Positions 1 to 11,740 of a DNA stretch of 64,000 nucleotides are shown here, piece by piece. Origin of the DNA: Synaphobranchus kaupii. Taxonomy: Eukaryota; Chordata; Actinopteri; Anguilliformes; Synaphobranchidae. How positions within the stretch are numbered: position 1 is the first letter of the stretch; every line of letters begins with the position of its first letter. Below the pieces are notes generated by a model, which saw only the letters and a list, made by a program, of their open reading frames with translations, was not told the origin of the DNA and made no database searches. The stretch lies in contig CM056389.1 of assembly GCA_029718625.1 (NCBI GenBank), positions 19,201,521 through 19,265,520 of the forward strand, read 5' to 3'. Made by a program: the position numbers and the translations under genes.

Positions 1-595
1 CTGTAGACAAGGAATTTCAGAGTGAAGTAGGGAGTTATGGATATAGAGTAGGGGGTCACTGGATATAGAATATAGGGGTCACTCCACATCAGGTGCGTCC
101 GCAAAACAATATGAGGTGCCTAAGGCGCGCCATGCTGAAAAAGAGCGGGAAAACGCATCAAACCCATTGAAGATAATTGCAAAAGTCGCCTCAAGCAATG
201 AAAGGCCAATAATGGGCGATATCCAATGAAGTTTCTATCAGGCTTTTGTTATTCAATGACATGTTAATTATTCTCCCCCACACTGAATGGCGTGCAGGGG
301 AGAGGGAACGGGATGAGCCTCTGTGTTCTCAGCCAAATTTACATACATTTACGTATATATGCTCATGCTAAAGATGCCTGTAAGATGTATGTTTACTTAC
401 ATTGGGAAGCTATTTATTCCTCGATATATTCTTCACAAATATTTTTCTTATAATGTTAAATGTATGTCCTGTGTGAAAGAATATAAGGCCATACATCGCT
501 GTGTATTTTTTGTGTATGGAGTGGCTATCAAGTGTAAGACACTGGCTATGTTTACATGCAGCCATATAGTCATATTAATTTGACTATATGAAGCG
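1..595. other. Non-coding 5' flank, nothing recognised
   Basis: I see no convincing exon, RNA gene or transposon terminus here. The short open frames have no family resemblance. Gene A must have upstream exon(s) beyond or within this stretch, because its first visible exon starts inside a codon, but none can be identified from sequence alone. Confidence 0.5.
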
Positions 596-700
596 TTCTC
601 TGGTGGTGGTTGAGGTGAGTTTCCCCCTCATCATTGTAAATCGCTTAGAGTGTGAGAAAGGCGCTATATAAATGCCAGGCATTATCATTATTAATATTAC
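596..700 (+). mobile_element. 3' tail of a truncated fish SINE/L2-type retroposon
   Basis: The stretch contains a stem-like 3' tail (gtgagtttccccctcatcat, then a cgctta...gcgctatataaat block) followed by an AT-rich ATTATTA tract. This is the usual 3' end of L2-mobilised retroposons in fish. Only the tail is recognisable. It lies just upstream of the first visible exon of gene A. Confidence 0.55.
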
Positions 701-795
701 TCCCATTCGCTCAGGAGCAGAGCAGGGTGGGGGGCGGGGGGGTGCTGGGGCTCCATATCTTTGTACTTTTTAACTGCCATTCCCTTTCTCAAAAG

Positions 796-1781
796 CAAAA
801 ATTGAGGAAGACCGCGTTCGGCAACGACACAAACAAGAGAAACAACAACGTAAGGAGGCACTGAAAAGACAATTAAAGGAACAAAAACGTCAGGAGGCAC
901 TGAAAAGACAATTAAAGGAACAAAAACGTCAGGAGGCACTGAGAAGACAATTAGAGGAACAACAACGTCAGGAGGCAGTGAAAAGACAATTAGAGGAACA
1001 ACAACGTAAGGAGGCACTGAAAAGACAATTAAAGGAACAAAAACGTCAGGAGGCACTGAGAAGACAATTAGAGGAACAACAACGTCAGGAGGCACTGAGA
1101 AGACAATTAAAGGAACAAAAACGTCAGGAGGCACTGAGAAGACAATTAGAGGAACAACAACGTCAGGAGGCAATGAAAAGACAATTAAAGGAACAAAAAC
1201 GTCAGGAGGCACTGAAAAGACAATTAGAGGAACAACAACGTCAGGAGGCACTGAAAAGACAATTAGAGGAACGCCAACGAAATAAAGAGTTGCACCGACA
1301 AGAGGAACGGCGGTGTCAGGAGGCACTGGAAAGACAATTAGAGGAACGTCAACGTCAGGAGGCACTGAGAAGACAATTAGAGGAACAACAACGTCAGGAG
1401 GCACTGAGAAGACAATTAGAGGAACAACAACGTCAGGAGGCACTGAAAAGACAATTAGTGGAACGCCAACATCAGGAGGCAATGAAAACACAATTAGAGG
1501 AACAACAACGTCAGGAGGCACTGAAAAGACAATTAGAGGAACGCCAACGAAATGAAGAGTTGCGCCGACAAGAGGAACTGCGGCGTTTGATCAGACTGGA
1601 GCAGGAGAAGAAGATTGAGGAAGAAATCAACAGAGAAAATGAGATAGCAAGAAGGAAACTGTCAGAAGTGCGGTCAAAGATTAATCTGAGTCTAAGTCTA
1701 GAGGCACAAGAGAGGCATCATCAGCAAAGCCATGTGCTGCAGCAAGTGGAAGACCATGCAGCTGCTATAGAGTGGGATGAG
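796..1781 (+). CDS. Gene A exon 1 (first visible): repetitive coiled-coil region
   Basis: The frame is open from a pyrimidine-rich acceptor (ctttctcaaaag, AG at 794-795) to a strong donor GAG|GTATGT at 1781/1782. It enters with two bases of a split codon and ends in phase 0, matching the next exon at 3942. It encodes about 328 residues, mostly 13-residue units of the type RQEALRRQLEEQQ. These are rich in E, R, K and Q with Ala/Leu spacing, as in a long coiled coil or single alpha helix. A less repetitive helix follows (RLEQEKKIEEEINRENEIAR). No initiator ATG is required here, since the sequence continues from upstream. The open frame on the opposite strand is a shadow of the repeat. Confidence 0.65.
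831..1556 (+). repeat. 39-bp coding tandem repeat (VNTR) inside exon 1
   Basis: About 16 to 18 copies of a 39-bp unit (cgtcaggaggcactgagaag and onward) encode 13 residues each. The array is broken near 1270-1310 by a variant unit. The period is a multiple of three, so copy-number change would lengthen or shorten the coiled coil without a frameshift. Confidence 0.9.
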
Positions 1782-2321
1782 GTATGTATGTTCAAGCAGT
1801 GGAAGACCATGCAGCTGCTATAGAGTGGGATGAGGTATGTATGCTCAAGCAGTGGAAGACCATGCAGCTGCTATAGAGTGGGATGAGGTATGTTTGCTCA
1901 AGCAGTGGAAGACCATGCAGCTGCTATAGAGTGCGATGAGGTATGTATGCTCAAGCAGTGGAAGACCATGCAGCTGCTATAGAGTGGGATGAGGTATGTA
2001 TGCTCAAGCAGTGGAAGACCATGCAGCTGCTATAGAGTGGGATGAGGTATGTATGCTCAAACAGTGGAAGACCATGCAGCTGCTATAGAGTGGGATGAGG
2101 TATGTATGCTCAAGCAGTGGAAGACCCTTCAGCTGCTATAGAGTGGGATGAGGTATGTATGCTCAAGCAGTGGACGACCCTTCAGCTGCTATAGAGTGGG
2201 ATGAGGTATGTATGCTCAAGCAGTGGAAGACCATGCAGCTGCTATAGAGCGGGACGAGGTATGTATGCTCAAGCAGTGGAAAACCATGCAGCTGCTATAG
2301 AGTGGGATGAGGTATGTATGC
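1746..2321 (+). repeat. 53-bp tandem repeat spanning the exon 1 splice donor
   Basis: Eleven copies of a 53-bp unit start at 1746, 1799, 1852 and so on to 2276. The unit carries the last 36 bases of exon 1 plus the first 17 bases of the intron, so each copy holds a GAG|GTATGT donor (first at 1782, last at 2312). Because 53 is not a multiple of three and a TAG occurs at 1821-1823, only the first donor keeps the frame open into the next exon. Confidence 0.92.
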
Positions 2322-2628
2322 TGTCTTCTGACATATGCAGCTAAAAAAATAATCTAATCTCTTAAATATGATAGGCTTAAATATACTTTCAATACCATAG
2401 AATATTCTCTTACAATCTTTGGTAGGTTCCATTAAGTTAGGCTTGAAAGTACTCTTCATATTAGTCAGTTTAGCTGCTGATAGTCCATGTAAATAACAAG
2501 CAAAAGACCCAGCAGAAGCCATAGATATATTTGTCTCATGTGACCAATTGCTTCATGGGATAATTTCACATGTAACATTTTAGTTTGTATTTTTACAGTT
2601 CAAAGTTGTCACATTGCAGATAAAATAT

Positions 2629-2925
2629 ATAACCCCAATTCCAAAAAAGTTGGGACAGTATGTAAAATGCACATAAAAATAGAAAGCAGCGATTTGTAAA
2701 TTATCTTTTACATATATTTAATTGAAAACAGTACAAACAAAGATATTTAATGTTCTACCTTATCAACTTTATTTATTTTTGTTAATATACACTAATTCCG
2801 AATTTGGTGCCTGCAATACATTCCAAAAAGGTTGGGACAGGGGCAAAAAAAAGAGAAAAAAGTCTGGTAAGTTAAAAAGAAAAAACACCTTTTGGAACAT
2901 TCCACAGGTAAACAGGTGATTCTAT
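2629..2925 (+). mobile_element. Fragment of a non-autonomous DNA transposon
   Basis: It begins with the terminal sequence aaccccaattccaaaaaagt, continues through an AT-rich body with a second ccaaaaaggttgggacaggg motif, and ends near an ggaacattccacaggt palindrome. I recognise this as one end of a widespread fish DNA-transposon family. The other end is not seen, so the copy is truncated. It lies in intron 1 of gene A. Confidence 0.6.
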
Positions 2926-2941
2926 AATGACTGCTAATAAA

Positions 2942-2976
2942 ATGATATCAAAAGACTCTTGATATCTTATTTTCAG
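2942..2976 (+). repeat. Short fragment of the palindromic element family
   Basis: The segment gatatcaaaagactcttgat and its continuation to attttc match the core of the large inverted-repeat element at 21862-22772 (same words at about 22037-22066). Only about 35 bases are shared. Confidence 0.6.
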
Positions 2977-3371
2977 TGTGATAAATTTAGCCTACACTCA
3001 GTTTAAAATAATTTATATGCTTTTTTAAAAGAATAAGTCATATAATGTTAAAAATATAAGCAGACTCAGAGCCTTCTAGAGTTGCAACAATGAGGGAACG
3101 CTCTACCCTTTCATTTAAAAAGCTTCTTGTTCATTTCATAATGACCAAAAATGCAAAATGCTGAAAACAAAATATTTAGGCTAGTTGAATGAAATTAAAA
3201 ATACTTTATTGGCAAGATCTGTTTGAATAGAAATAATGCAAAAGTAAACAATGATGATATCTTTCAATTAACATTAGTGATGAACCCAGCATCTGAAATA
3301 TACTACAGGGCCCCTAAACTATTTCTTGTGAGATTCAAATTTATACGCTTTCTATTTCACATGTAATATTC
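2977..3371. other. Intron 1 sequence, nothing recognised
   Basis: AT-rich intronic sequence without coding potential or identifiable repeat ends. The rest of intron 1 (3531-3941) is similar and ends in a normal branch/pyrimidine region before the acceptor ctaattctag at 3941. Confidence 0.5.
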
Positions 3372-3530
3372 ATTCACAGCACTAATCATTCACAGCATTA
3401 ACCATTCACAGCACTAATCATTCACAGCACTAATCATTCACAGCACCAACCATTCACAGCACTAACCATTCACAGCGCTAACCATTCACAGCACTAATCA
3501 TTCACAGCACTAATCATTCACAGCACTAAT
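3372..3530 (+). repeat. 16-bp tandem repeat
   Basis: About ten copies of attcacagcactaatc with single-base variants (aacc/aatc, gcgc/gcac). Intronic. Confidence 0.9.
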
Positions 3531-3941
3531 ATAGGAGTGAGACTCTGCAACCCTCCCCCTCTCCTTCAGCTACAGTATCTCTCAAAGACCTGAAAAATAA
3601 ACTAACATGTTTTATGTCTTCTAAATGTACTTCCTGGAAATACTCCAGTTTCAAATAATGGCTGATTTTGGGGACTCATAATGATTACTTGAGGGAAAAT
3701 TAATTCAATTCAAATTCATTCATTTTTTCAGGGTGAAATACATAGTGCTGAAATGCATTATTCAAAATACTTATCCTGTTGCACAACAAGAGGAATATCT
3801 ATTTTATTTGCAATTTAAGATGACAATTAACAATTTTAACCTGTAAAGATCTGTCATAACCTCCTGCCTGCAGATTCATTTCAAGCACAGGTCTGGGTTG
3901 GCAATTTACTAATTCACTATATTTTATTTCTCTAATTCTAG

Positions 3942-6900
3942 TGGAGTGAAATAGACCAGAGATTCAACGACCTGCTGTTGGAAAACCAGATCACTGAGAA
4001 AGATCTGCAAAATGCAACATTAGAAGACAGAATGACAAACCTTCAGACGAAACTGACATTTCAATTCTGTCAAGAAGAAGACCTTTCCATTTGGCCTGTG
4101 TTTATCCTGGAGGCTGCCCTGCAGTGCACAGAACTGTCACTAACTGAGAGGTTTAGCTTACTCAAGGCAGTGACACAACTAACACTAGTAGACCACCGAG
4201 AAGCAAAGAGTGGGAATGTGCACCAACACAACTGGGATAAAAACTACAGTTTTTTCCTATTTTTAATTGAGAAGCTTAGCGGTGTTAATAACACTCTGGC
4301 CAGTAAACTTGTGTTGACATTTCTTGACATTTTTCCAGATGTATCACAGATCAGCAAAAATCACCTCGGTCAAATCCTGTTCAGTGGAATCTGGACGACT
4401 GTGGAGATGATGCTCTTTCTCAGAGGGGTTAGTAGCATGGACCAGAAGACCACAGAGTCAGTCCTTCATAAAGTGCAGACCTACAGACTTGGCCTCCTCC
4501 TCACTCTCTCTGCCCTAAGGGATAAAGATCCATGTGTGACCCTTCAAGGGATTGTAGAGGGAGAGATTGACAAGGACATAGATTCCATTTTGAGTGAAAT
4601 GCAAGATGCTAATTACCCAGACAAGTTTGTCTCAGTGATTGAGGAGGTGTTAAGACAAGTAGCAGAGGATCTTAGTGAATACCCAAAGGCACACCCAAAG
4701 AATCTCATGGCTACAAAGAAAGAAACAATTATTAAAGATGTGGAAAAGAATATAAAGTTGTTGTTGAATTTCAACAGGATAGACATTCCTGTCCTCAAAA
4801 ATGTCCTTATTGGTATTTCCATGGCTGTTAAAGAATGTTCAACTACTGAGACTCAGGGAGGAGAGAAAATTGAAGGATATTTACCCAGAATCAGCCAGCT
4901 GGCTTCTTTACTAATGCTTCTCCTATCACAGTCAACTGAAGGTAAAGGATGCCTCCTTGAAATTGGTACTGGGGAAGGGAAATCATGCATCCTAGCTATG
5001 TTTGCAGTGATCCAAGCTATCAGAGGAGCCAAAGTTGATATTGTGACGAGTTCTCCGGTGCTTGCGAGACGTGACCAAGCGGAATGGAGAAAACTTTTTG
5101 AAAAGTTTGGCATCACATCCTCTGTTGTGCCACCACCACCACTGAAAAAGGAGAGTGCTTCTGAAAGTCACGAAAAAAGAGTGCAGGACGCTTACCTTAA
5201 TCAAATTGTGTATGGAACTGTTAGTGACTTTGCAGCAGACGCATTGAGACAGGAATTTGAAAGACAAGTCACTCGTGGGGAGAGGGAATTTGACTTGGTG
5301 ATAATAGATGAGGTAGATTACATGACCTTGGACAGTGGCGTTCAGGTGACATTTCTTTCTCATGAGGCCAGTGGCATGAGGCATGTTGAGCAAGTCCTTG
5401 CCAGCATTTGGTCCATGCTGTCCCCTTGTCGACCCATTGAAATGGAGGAAACTGGAGAGCCGGAATGGATAACTGGAATACAGCATTTCAACAAGGCTGC
5501 AAAAATGGCTGTGATGGGTTCAGAAACATCAGAACACTTCTCAGAATTTGACATTTTGCTCCCGGGGATACAGTTAGGATTTTACACACAGGATGACATT
5601 GATCACTTGATGCAGAATGAGACTGAGGTACAAAAGGTGGATAAAGAAAATGCTTTTCAAGATGAAAATTGGAAAGCCATTGAAACATTCATGACAAACA
5701 TTGGAGTGGAAGAGCAGCATGATCTGCTGTGTATTTTTGAGGCTGCTTTGGAACAAGCCGTTTCTATTCATTGTTATAGAGCTACAAACAATAAAGCAGC
5801 ACTATTGAATGACAAGAAAATGGACAGAGACATGAACATCAAAATGCTCCTTTTGGAGAATGGTCAGGCAAGTGAAATAATGTCTGAAAAGTCACTCATC
5901 AAAGCATCTGTTCAACAGTTAAAGTCTAAAATCAAATATTCTGATGAGTGCAAGCCAAACTCAGAAGACACTGAACGTTATATTGTTGTCCCCTCGTTCC
6001 TTGAGCAGTACTTGGAGAATCGATTGCCAGTGTTTGTGGGTAATGCCTTGAAGGCCATTGCAATGACACAGGGCAGAGAGTACATGATTGATGTGTCATT
6101 ATCTGCTGCTATGCAAAGCACTGGGAGTGAGTCTGACAGGCATCTCTACCACGCCATTATCCCAGTGGACTACCAGGCCAGTGGAGTTCTGGAGAAGAGC
6201 AAACGCTGGGGTGATGGCCTACAGCAGTTTCTGGAGATGAAGCACCAGTTAGCAATATCATCTCTCTCCAGTGTGACAAATTACATGTCAAATATGCAGC
6301 TCTTCAAAAGATACCTTAATGGAAGTGGAATCTTTGGTGTATCTGGAACATTGGGTGGGGATCCAGACAAAGATTTCTTGAAAAGGCATTACAAAACAGA
6401 CAGTTATGTGATACCAGCTCATCGCCATAACAAGTTGGTTGAACTCCCTACCCAGCAGATTAGTGGTGATTACTCTGATTGGCTAGAGGCAGTCTGCAAA
6501 ACTACATGGGCAGCTGCTGACAGGGGCCAAGTTGTCTTGGTGGTCTGTGAAGATGTGAACACAGCAAATGAGCTTCAGAAGGAAGTGGAATCTCTGTGTC
6601 GACCAATCACCATGTACACAATCAGTGAAAGGGATACTATTGAAGAAACTACATTTGCTAAGGGAAACATCATTATTGCCACTAACTTGGGAGGACGAGG
6701 CACAGACATAAAGGTGGATAACGAGGTGAATCAGTGTGGCGGACTCTTTGTCCTCCTCACATATTTTTCCGGAAACCGCCGAGTGGAGAAACAAGTGTTT
6801 GGACGTACAGCTAGGAAAGGAAACCCTGGTATGGTCCAGATGATACTCCACCTTGACCATCTGGCACCAGCGTACCAAGGGCAACCGGTGGAGGTCATGA

Positions 6901-9358
6901 GGCAGCTAAGAGAAGACTATGAAATCCATCGCATCTCTGATATGGAATCTAATGAGTTGCTGGAAATTGAAATAAAGGAAAAATTGTTCTCCACATTTTG
7001 CAAATTTCTTAAGGAATTTGACACAAAGTATACAGAGCAAGAGAGAGATAACATGTTAAGCATGAAAGCAAAAAATGTGGAAGATACTCTCAGACATCAA
7101 GGTAATAAACTTGATTACAAGCCTGCACTCAATGCTCTCAAAGAATCCTGGGCCTTTTGGTTGACACTTCATGAGCATGATATTGAACAGCACAAGAATT
7201 TCTCCGACTTGGAAGCTGACTTGTTAGGACAGTTGACGATAACTTGCAACATGATTTCACAGGGTCAAAGCCATAATTTCTATGATTATCTCAAACAAGC
7301 TGTGGTCAGAACTAACCTGCATTGTCGGACTAAAACAAAGTGTGACTATGGAGCAAAAGACTGCTGGCAGAAAGTTGTAGAATGCGATCCATTCTACAGA
7401 GCTGTGGCACTCTACAACCAAGCCTATATCACGATAAACCTTGCAAAGAAAGGCTATAAAGCAGAGGCTATTGAATTACTGGAGCAGTCAAAGGGATCTC
7501 TGGATGTGTACATTTCAGAGACATCAAATACTGCAGTTGCTGGTCAGATGGCAATGAGAGGAAACTTTGAGCCACATTATGATGGTACTTGCAATTTTCA
7601 GAACCAGATGCAATCTCGGATGGATATTTTCAAAGCATGGAGAGATTGCATAGACAATGCTCTGAAGAAACTTCAAGAACTAGAGAAAAGTAACTCTGAT
7701 GCCATCACTGAGGAATCCTCAGTTTATTCGTTCTCAGATGAGAAGGATTTTGTCACCACCAATGAGCTCATGGCTGTGTATGAGATTGGCCTTGGAATTG
7801 TGTTTGAGATAAAACAAAAACCAAAATTTAATGTGGATGCTTTGATTTGTTTTCTACTTGGTGTGGCCCAGGTTCTAGCTGGTGTTCTTATTTGTGCAGT
7901 CTCCTTTGGCTCTGCCTCTCAGTTTGGTGTTGCATTGATCGCTGAGGGTGTGTCTGACATGATCAGTGGCGTTGTGGGTATGAAAACTGGTGTTTTTAGT
8001 TGGGCGTCCTGGGCCATCTCCAAAGCCATCAGCATTGGAATATCATTGGTCAGTGCTGGATTTGGAACAATCAAAAGAGCTTTCAAGTCTGTATACAATG
8101 CCTCAAAAGGCTTACTAAATGGAACAAAGACCCTGTCCTCTGTTGCTCAAAGTTTTATCCAATCAGGGAAAAGCACACTGATGTCCATCAAAGATGCTGC
8201 CATGTCAGCATTCTCTTCAGTGACTAGAAGCACAGTGAGGATGGGAACAGATGTTGTGGTCAAACAGACTTTAAAACATGCTTTGAAATATGCTGGACAG
8301 GAAATTATTAAGCAGACAGCAATGTATGGATTGGGCTACGTAATTGATGCAGGAGTTCATCATGCACTGAAGGAGCTTATAGATTCAACTTTAAGCAAAT
8401 CCTTCAAAGATGAAATAAAAAGAAATGGTGACTTGAATGACGCACTTACAGACCTTATATGCTCTGGTGTTCCAAAGTCGACTCTGCTGAAACAACATAC
8501 GGACTTCAAGATTGACAAATCTTGTAAGAGAGATATTAAAGGAGTGGTGAAATCAATGGAAGAAGGTGTTATTCCTCGTCTCATGACAGACTGCACCGCT
8601 ATACATGAGGTTATTGACAGGCTCTCTGAGGTGAGTGCAAAAGCCTCAGAGCTCATGGACAAAGCAAGAGTACCTGGCAAAGTCCAAGCAGCCATCAGTG
8701 CAAGTCTTGTTGTACTAAAATACGGCACAGTGTTAATGCAAATCTTGAAATCTATCCCAACAAAGAAAGTTATCAATGACAAATTTGTCCCCAAGTTCAA
8801 ACAAGAGTTTGATAAGCAGCTGGTTGAGAGCTATGACCATGATGGAAGACATAATCTCCCTGATGTGATACGCTTGAAGGATGAACTTTTGGAATCAATC
8901 TCAGAAACTGTGTACCAGGCATTCAGTGAGGCATGTGCCACACATACAACAATGTTTATGAAAGGGATTTTTCGGAAGAAGATTGGTAAGGCAACAGAGG
9001 CCATTGGGAAAGCCTCAAGCAATATATTTGGCAGAAACAAAACCCAAGAGTTTTTCCAGGAGCAGCAGCAGAGATATAATATGAAATCCACAGCAAAAAT
9101 TGCAACACGGAATTTGTTTGAAGCCGAAGAACAAGATATTCAGGATTATATAAGTAAGATATCTGACACTGAACGGCAAGCTTCTGAACTGGACCTCTAT
9201 GTCCTCACAAAGAGTGGCCTCCTTCAGGGCAAAGGTATTAAGGTAATAATGTTCAATAAAGATGGCCAACCAATCTATGAGAATACCTACCCTGGCAGTG
9301 ACCACTCGGCAGGATGCATCACTCTCAAACTGACCAGACAGCCAGAAAATGCTGAAAA
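3942..9358 (+). CDS. Gene A exon 2: SecA-like DEAD-motor ATPase region
   Basis: One 5.4-kb open exon from acceptor TAG|TGG (3941/3942, phase 0) to donor AAAA|GTATGT at 9358/9359. The frame would otherwise stop at 9380. Helicase motifs appear in SecA order: Walker A GTGEGKS (4965-4985), DEVD (5307-5318), GVSGT (6336-6350), ATNLGGRGTDIKV (6678-6716) and VFGRTARKGNPG (about 6795-6830). Bacterial SecA uses these motifs to couple ATP hydrolysis to protein export, with equivalents GTGEGKT, DEVD, GMTGT, GRGTDI and GRSGRQGD. The spacing from DEVD to GVSGT is about 340 residues, longer than in bacteria. A hydrophobic stretch at 7840-7983 (ICFLLGVAQVLAGVLICAVS) looks membrane-associated. The remaining C-terminal part is helical and unrecognised. 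Key ATPase residues look intact. The substrate and cellular location cannot be read from the sequence. Confidence 0.85.
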
Positions 9359-9516
9359 GTATGTACTTCTGAGTTCATAATTTTCTATTTTCACATTTTA
9401 TTAACCTTTAACATTCTGAAGTTAATTGCTATCTTAGCTGAACTTTTAATAACAGCTTGATCAAGTGTTCAAAATTCCAAAAATGAATGTTTTGTATTTT
9501 TGATTTGCTCTTTTAG

Positions 9517-9736
9517 TAAGAGGGGCCCTTTCAAAATAATTAAAGACAGAGTCCAAGGCGTGCAAAGTCCCCATGTTGGCCATTACACCATTATCCACCC
9601 AGATGGCTCTGAGAGTCCAGTGATATCAGAGGGTCAGAACTGCCTGTACCATGCTGTAGTCCAGGCAACAAGTACTGGTCAAGAACAAGACATTCAACAA
9701 AGAGCAGCTGTTCTGCGCAGTGAAGTACAAAGAGAG
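9517..9736 (+). CDS. Gene A exon 3: OTU-like cysteine motif
   Basis: Acceptor ctcttttag|T (9516/9517) completes the codon split at the end of exon 2. Donor GAGAG|GTAAGC lies at 9736/9737 and leaves phase 0. It encodes about 73 residues with a GHYTIIHPDG strand and a GQNCLYHAVVQA motif (9632-9667). This resembles the Cys box of OTU-type cysteine proteases (GDGNCLF-A). A matching catalytic His is not obvious downstream, so activity is uncertain. An OTU-like deubiquitinase domain is the best guess from motif shape. Confidence 0.65.
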
Positions 9737-10512
9737 GTAAGCCATTGTTTTCTTTGCCTGCGATAATAAAAGCTCAGTAAAACCTACCTAGAAAGTCGAA
9801 AGACTAAAACAAAAAACTACAGTGCCCTCCAAAGCATGCTAAAGGGAGAGTGACATTAGTCTTTTGCTGTACACTTAAGACATTTGGATTTGCGATCAAA
9901 AGATTAATATGAGACAAAAGAACAGACAATAAGCTATTATTTCATGGTATTTACATGCATATGTTTCATATGAAACACCATTTTACAGAAACAGATGTTG
10001 TGATGTGTTGAGTACCCCCATTTTCAGCTGTGCAAAATTCAGTTAACAGATGACTGACAGGTGTTACCTGTTGCTCAGGTGTTTCCTTTGGCTTGGATTG
10101 TTCACACATAAAAGAGCAGTGAGTGTCTAGACTTCTCATCTGTGGAGACTGCATTTGGAGTCAGACGGCTCACACTAATTCAACTAGCTCTATTCCAAAG
10201 CAATGCTACCCAGTATTTCCTAAATTGTTTAATGTAACTTGGCCCTGTGTTTTTTCATCGTAACATCTCAAGAGAATGTGGTCATTCAAACTTTATGTGC
10301 TACGATAGGCAATATTGTTAGTTGTTACTTGGCCTCATTTTGATATCAATACTTTTACTGGCAGGCCTAGTTTTTGCAGGTAATTACTTACTGTTATGTA
10401 GGCTATTTGTGAGTAACGTAGCATTTTTCTATGTTGAAAAGGTTTTTTGTTCAGATATTATATACTCTAAGGGTGGGCCACTGGGAATAATCCAAAGCGT
10501 ACCAACTCATCT

Positions 10513-11224
10513 GTGAAATACAGAGGAGGTAGTGTTACGGCTTGGGCATGTAACTCATCTGTGAAATACAGAGGAGGTAGTGTTACGGCTTGGGCATGTA
10601 ACTCATCTGTGAAATACAGAGGAGGTAGTGTTACGGCTTGGGCATGTAACTCATATGTGAAATACAGAGGAGGTAGTGTTACAGCTTGGGCATGTAACTC
10701 ATCTGTGAAATACAGAGGAGGTAGTGTTACAGCTTGGGCATGTAACTCATCTGTGAAATAGAGAGGAGGTAGTGTTACGGCTTGGGCATGTAACTCATCT
10801 GTGAAATACAGAGGAGGTAGTGTTACGGCTTGGGCATGTAACTCATCTGTGAAATACAGAGGAGGTAGTGTTACGGCTTGGGCATGTAACTCATCTGTGA
10901 AATACAGAGGAGGTAGTGTTACGGCTTGGGCATGTAACTCATCTGTGAAATACAGAGGAGGTAGTGTTACGGCTTGGGCATGTAACTCATCTGTGAAATA
11001 CAGAGGAGGTAGCGTTACGGCTTGGGCATGTAACTCATCTGTGAAATACAGAGGAGGTAGTGTTACGGCTTGGGCATGTAACTCATCTGTGAAATACAGA
11101 GGAGGTAGTGTTACGGCTTGGGCATGTAACTCATCTGTGAAATACAGAGGAGGTAGTGTTACGGCTTGGGCATGTAACTCATCTGTGAAATACAGAGGAG
11201 GTAGTGTTACGGCTTGGGCATGTA
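10513..11224 (+). repeat. 48-bp minisatellite made from a transposase segment
   Basis: Fifteen copies of a 48-bp unit (period exact from 10513 to 11185) encode KYRGGSVTAWACNSSV on the + strand. One copy near 10758 has a stop. The - strand is open across the whole array. The unit matches the conserved GGSVxxWGC block of Tc1-like transposases, so the array is a local amplification inside the element at 9820-12110. Confidence 0.92.
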
Positions 11225-11356
11225 TATCTTTATTGATGATGTTACGGAGGATGGCAGCAGGATGAATTTGGAAGCGTACAGATCTACAAAGCGCTTCATC
11301 CTGCAGCAAGACAATGAACCCAAACACAGTGCTGACACAACCAAAGCATTGCATTC

Positions 11357-11740
11357 CATCCCATCCATACAGTATCTAACCCGCTTATTCCTGGTTAGAG
11401 GGTCACGGGGGGCTGGAGCCTATCCCAGCATGCATTTGGTAAGATCCAGGAATACACACTGGACAGGTCGCCAATCCATCTCAGGGCACACACAGACCAT
11501 TCACTCACACTCATACCTATGGGCAATTTAGAGTCAATTAGCCTAACCTGCATGACTTTGGACTGTGGGAGGAAACCGGAGTACCTGGAGGAAACCCACA
11601 TGGACACGGGGAGAACATGCAAACTCCACACATACAGGCCCTCGGCCGGGATTCAAACTCAGTAATTTCTTGCTGTGAGGTAACAGTGCTAGCCACTGGA
11701 CCACCATGCTGCCCAGCAACGCATTCATCAGTGAGAAAAA
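11357..11740 (+). mobile_element. Fish retroposon tail-type repeat nested in the Tc1-like transposase
   Basis: A familiar fish repeat: ccgcttattcctggttagag, ggctggagcctatcccagca, ctatgggcaatttagagtca, gactgtgggaggaaaccgga and ggggagaacatgcaaactcc, ending at accaccatgctgccca. It splits the transposase between the NEPKHSA and WPSQSP blocks. The parent family was not determined; a LINE 3' region is most likely. Confidence 0.6.

Noticed and set aside
697..1521. Long - strand frame of VPLIVFSVPPDV repeats
   Set aside because: It is the antisense shadow of the 39-bp coding repeat. The + strand frame joins cleanly to the SecA exon by splice phase, and the - strand one joins nothing.
3978..9380. Treating the SecA frame as a stand-alone intronless gene starting at 3978, as in bacterial contamination
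   Set aside because: There is no ATG at that start (the codon is TTG), and strong splice acceptor and donor signals with matching phases flank the exon. The frame extends upstream of 3978 to the acceptor, and the neighbourhood is fully vertebrate.
9359..9380. C-terminus reading YVLLSS ending at 9380
   Set aside because: Exon 3 at 9517 completes the codon split by the donor at 9359, so this tail is intronic read-through.
10467..11354. 295-codon - strand frame HAQAVTLPPLYFTDEL repeats
   Set aside because: Antisense of the transposase-derived 48-bp minisatellite. Openness follows from the repeat unit having no stop in that frame.
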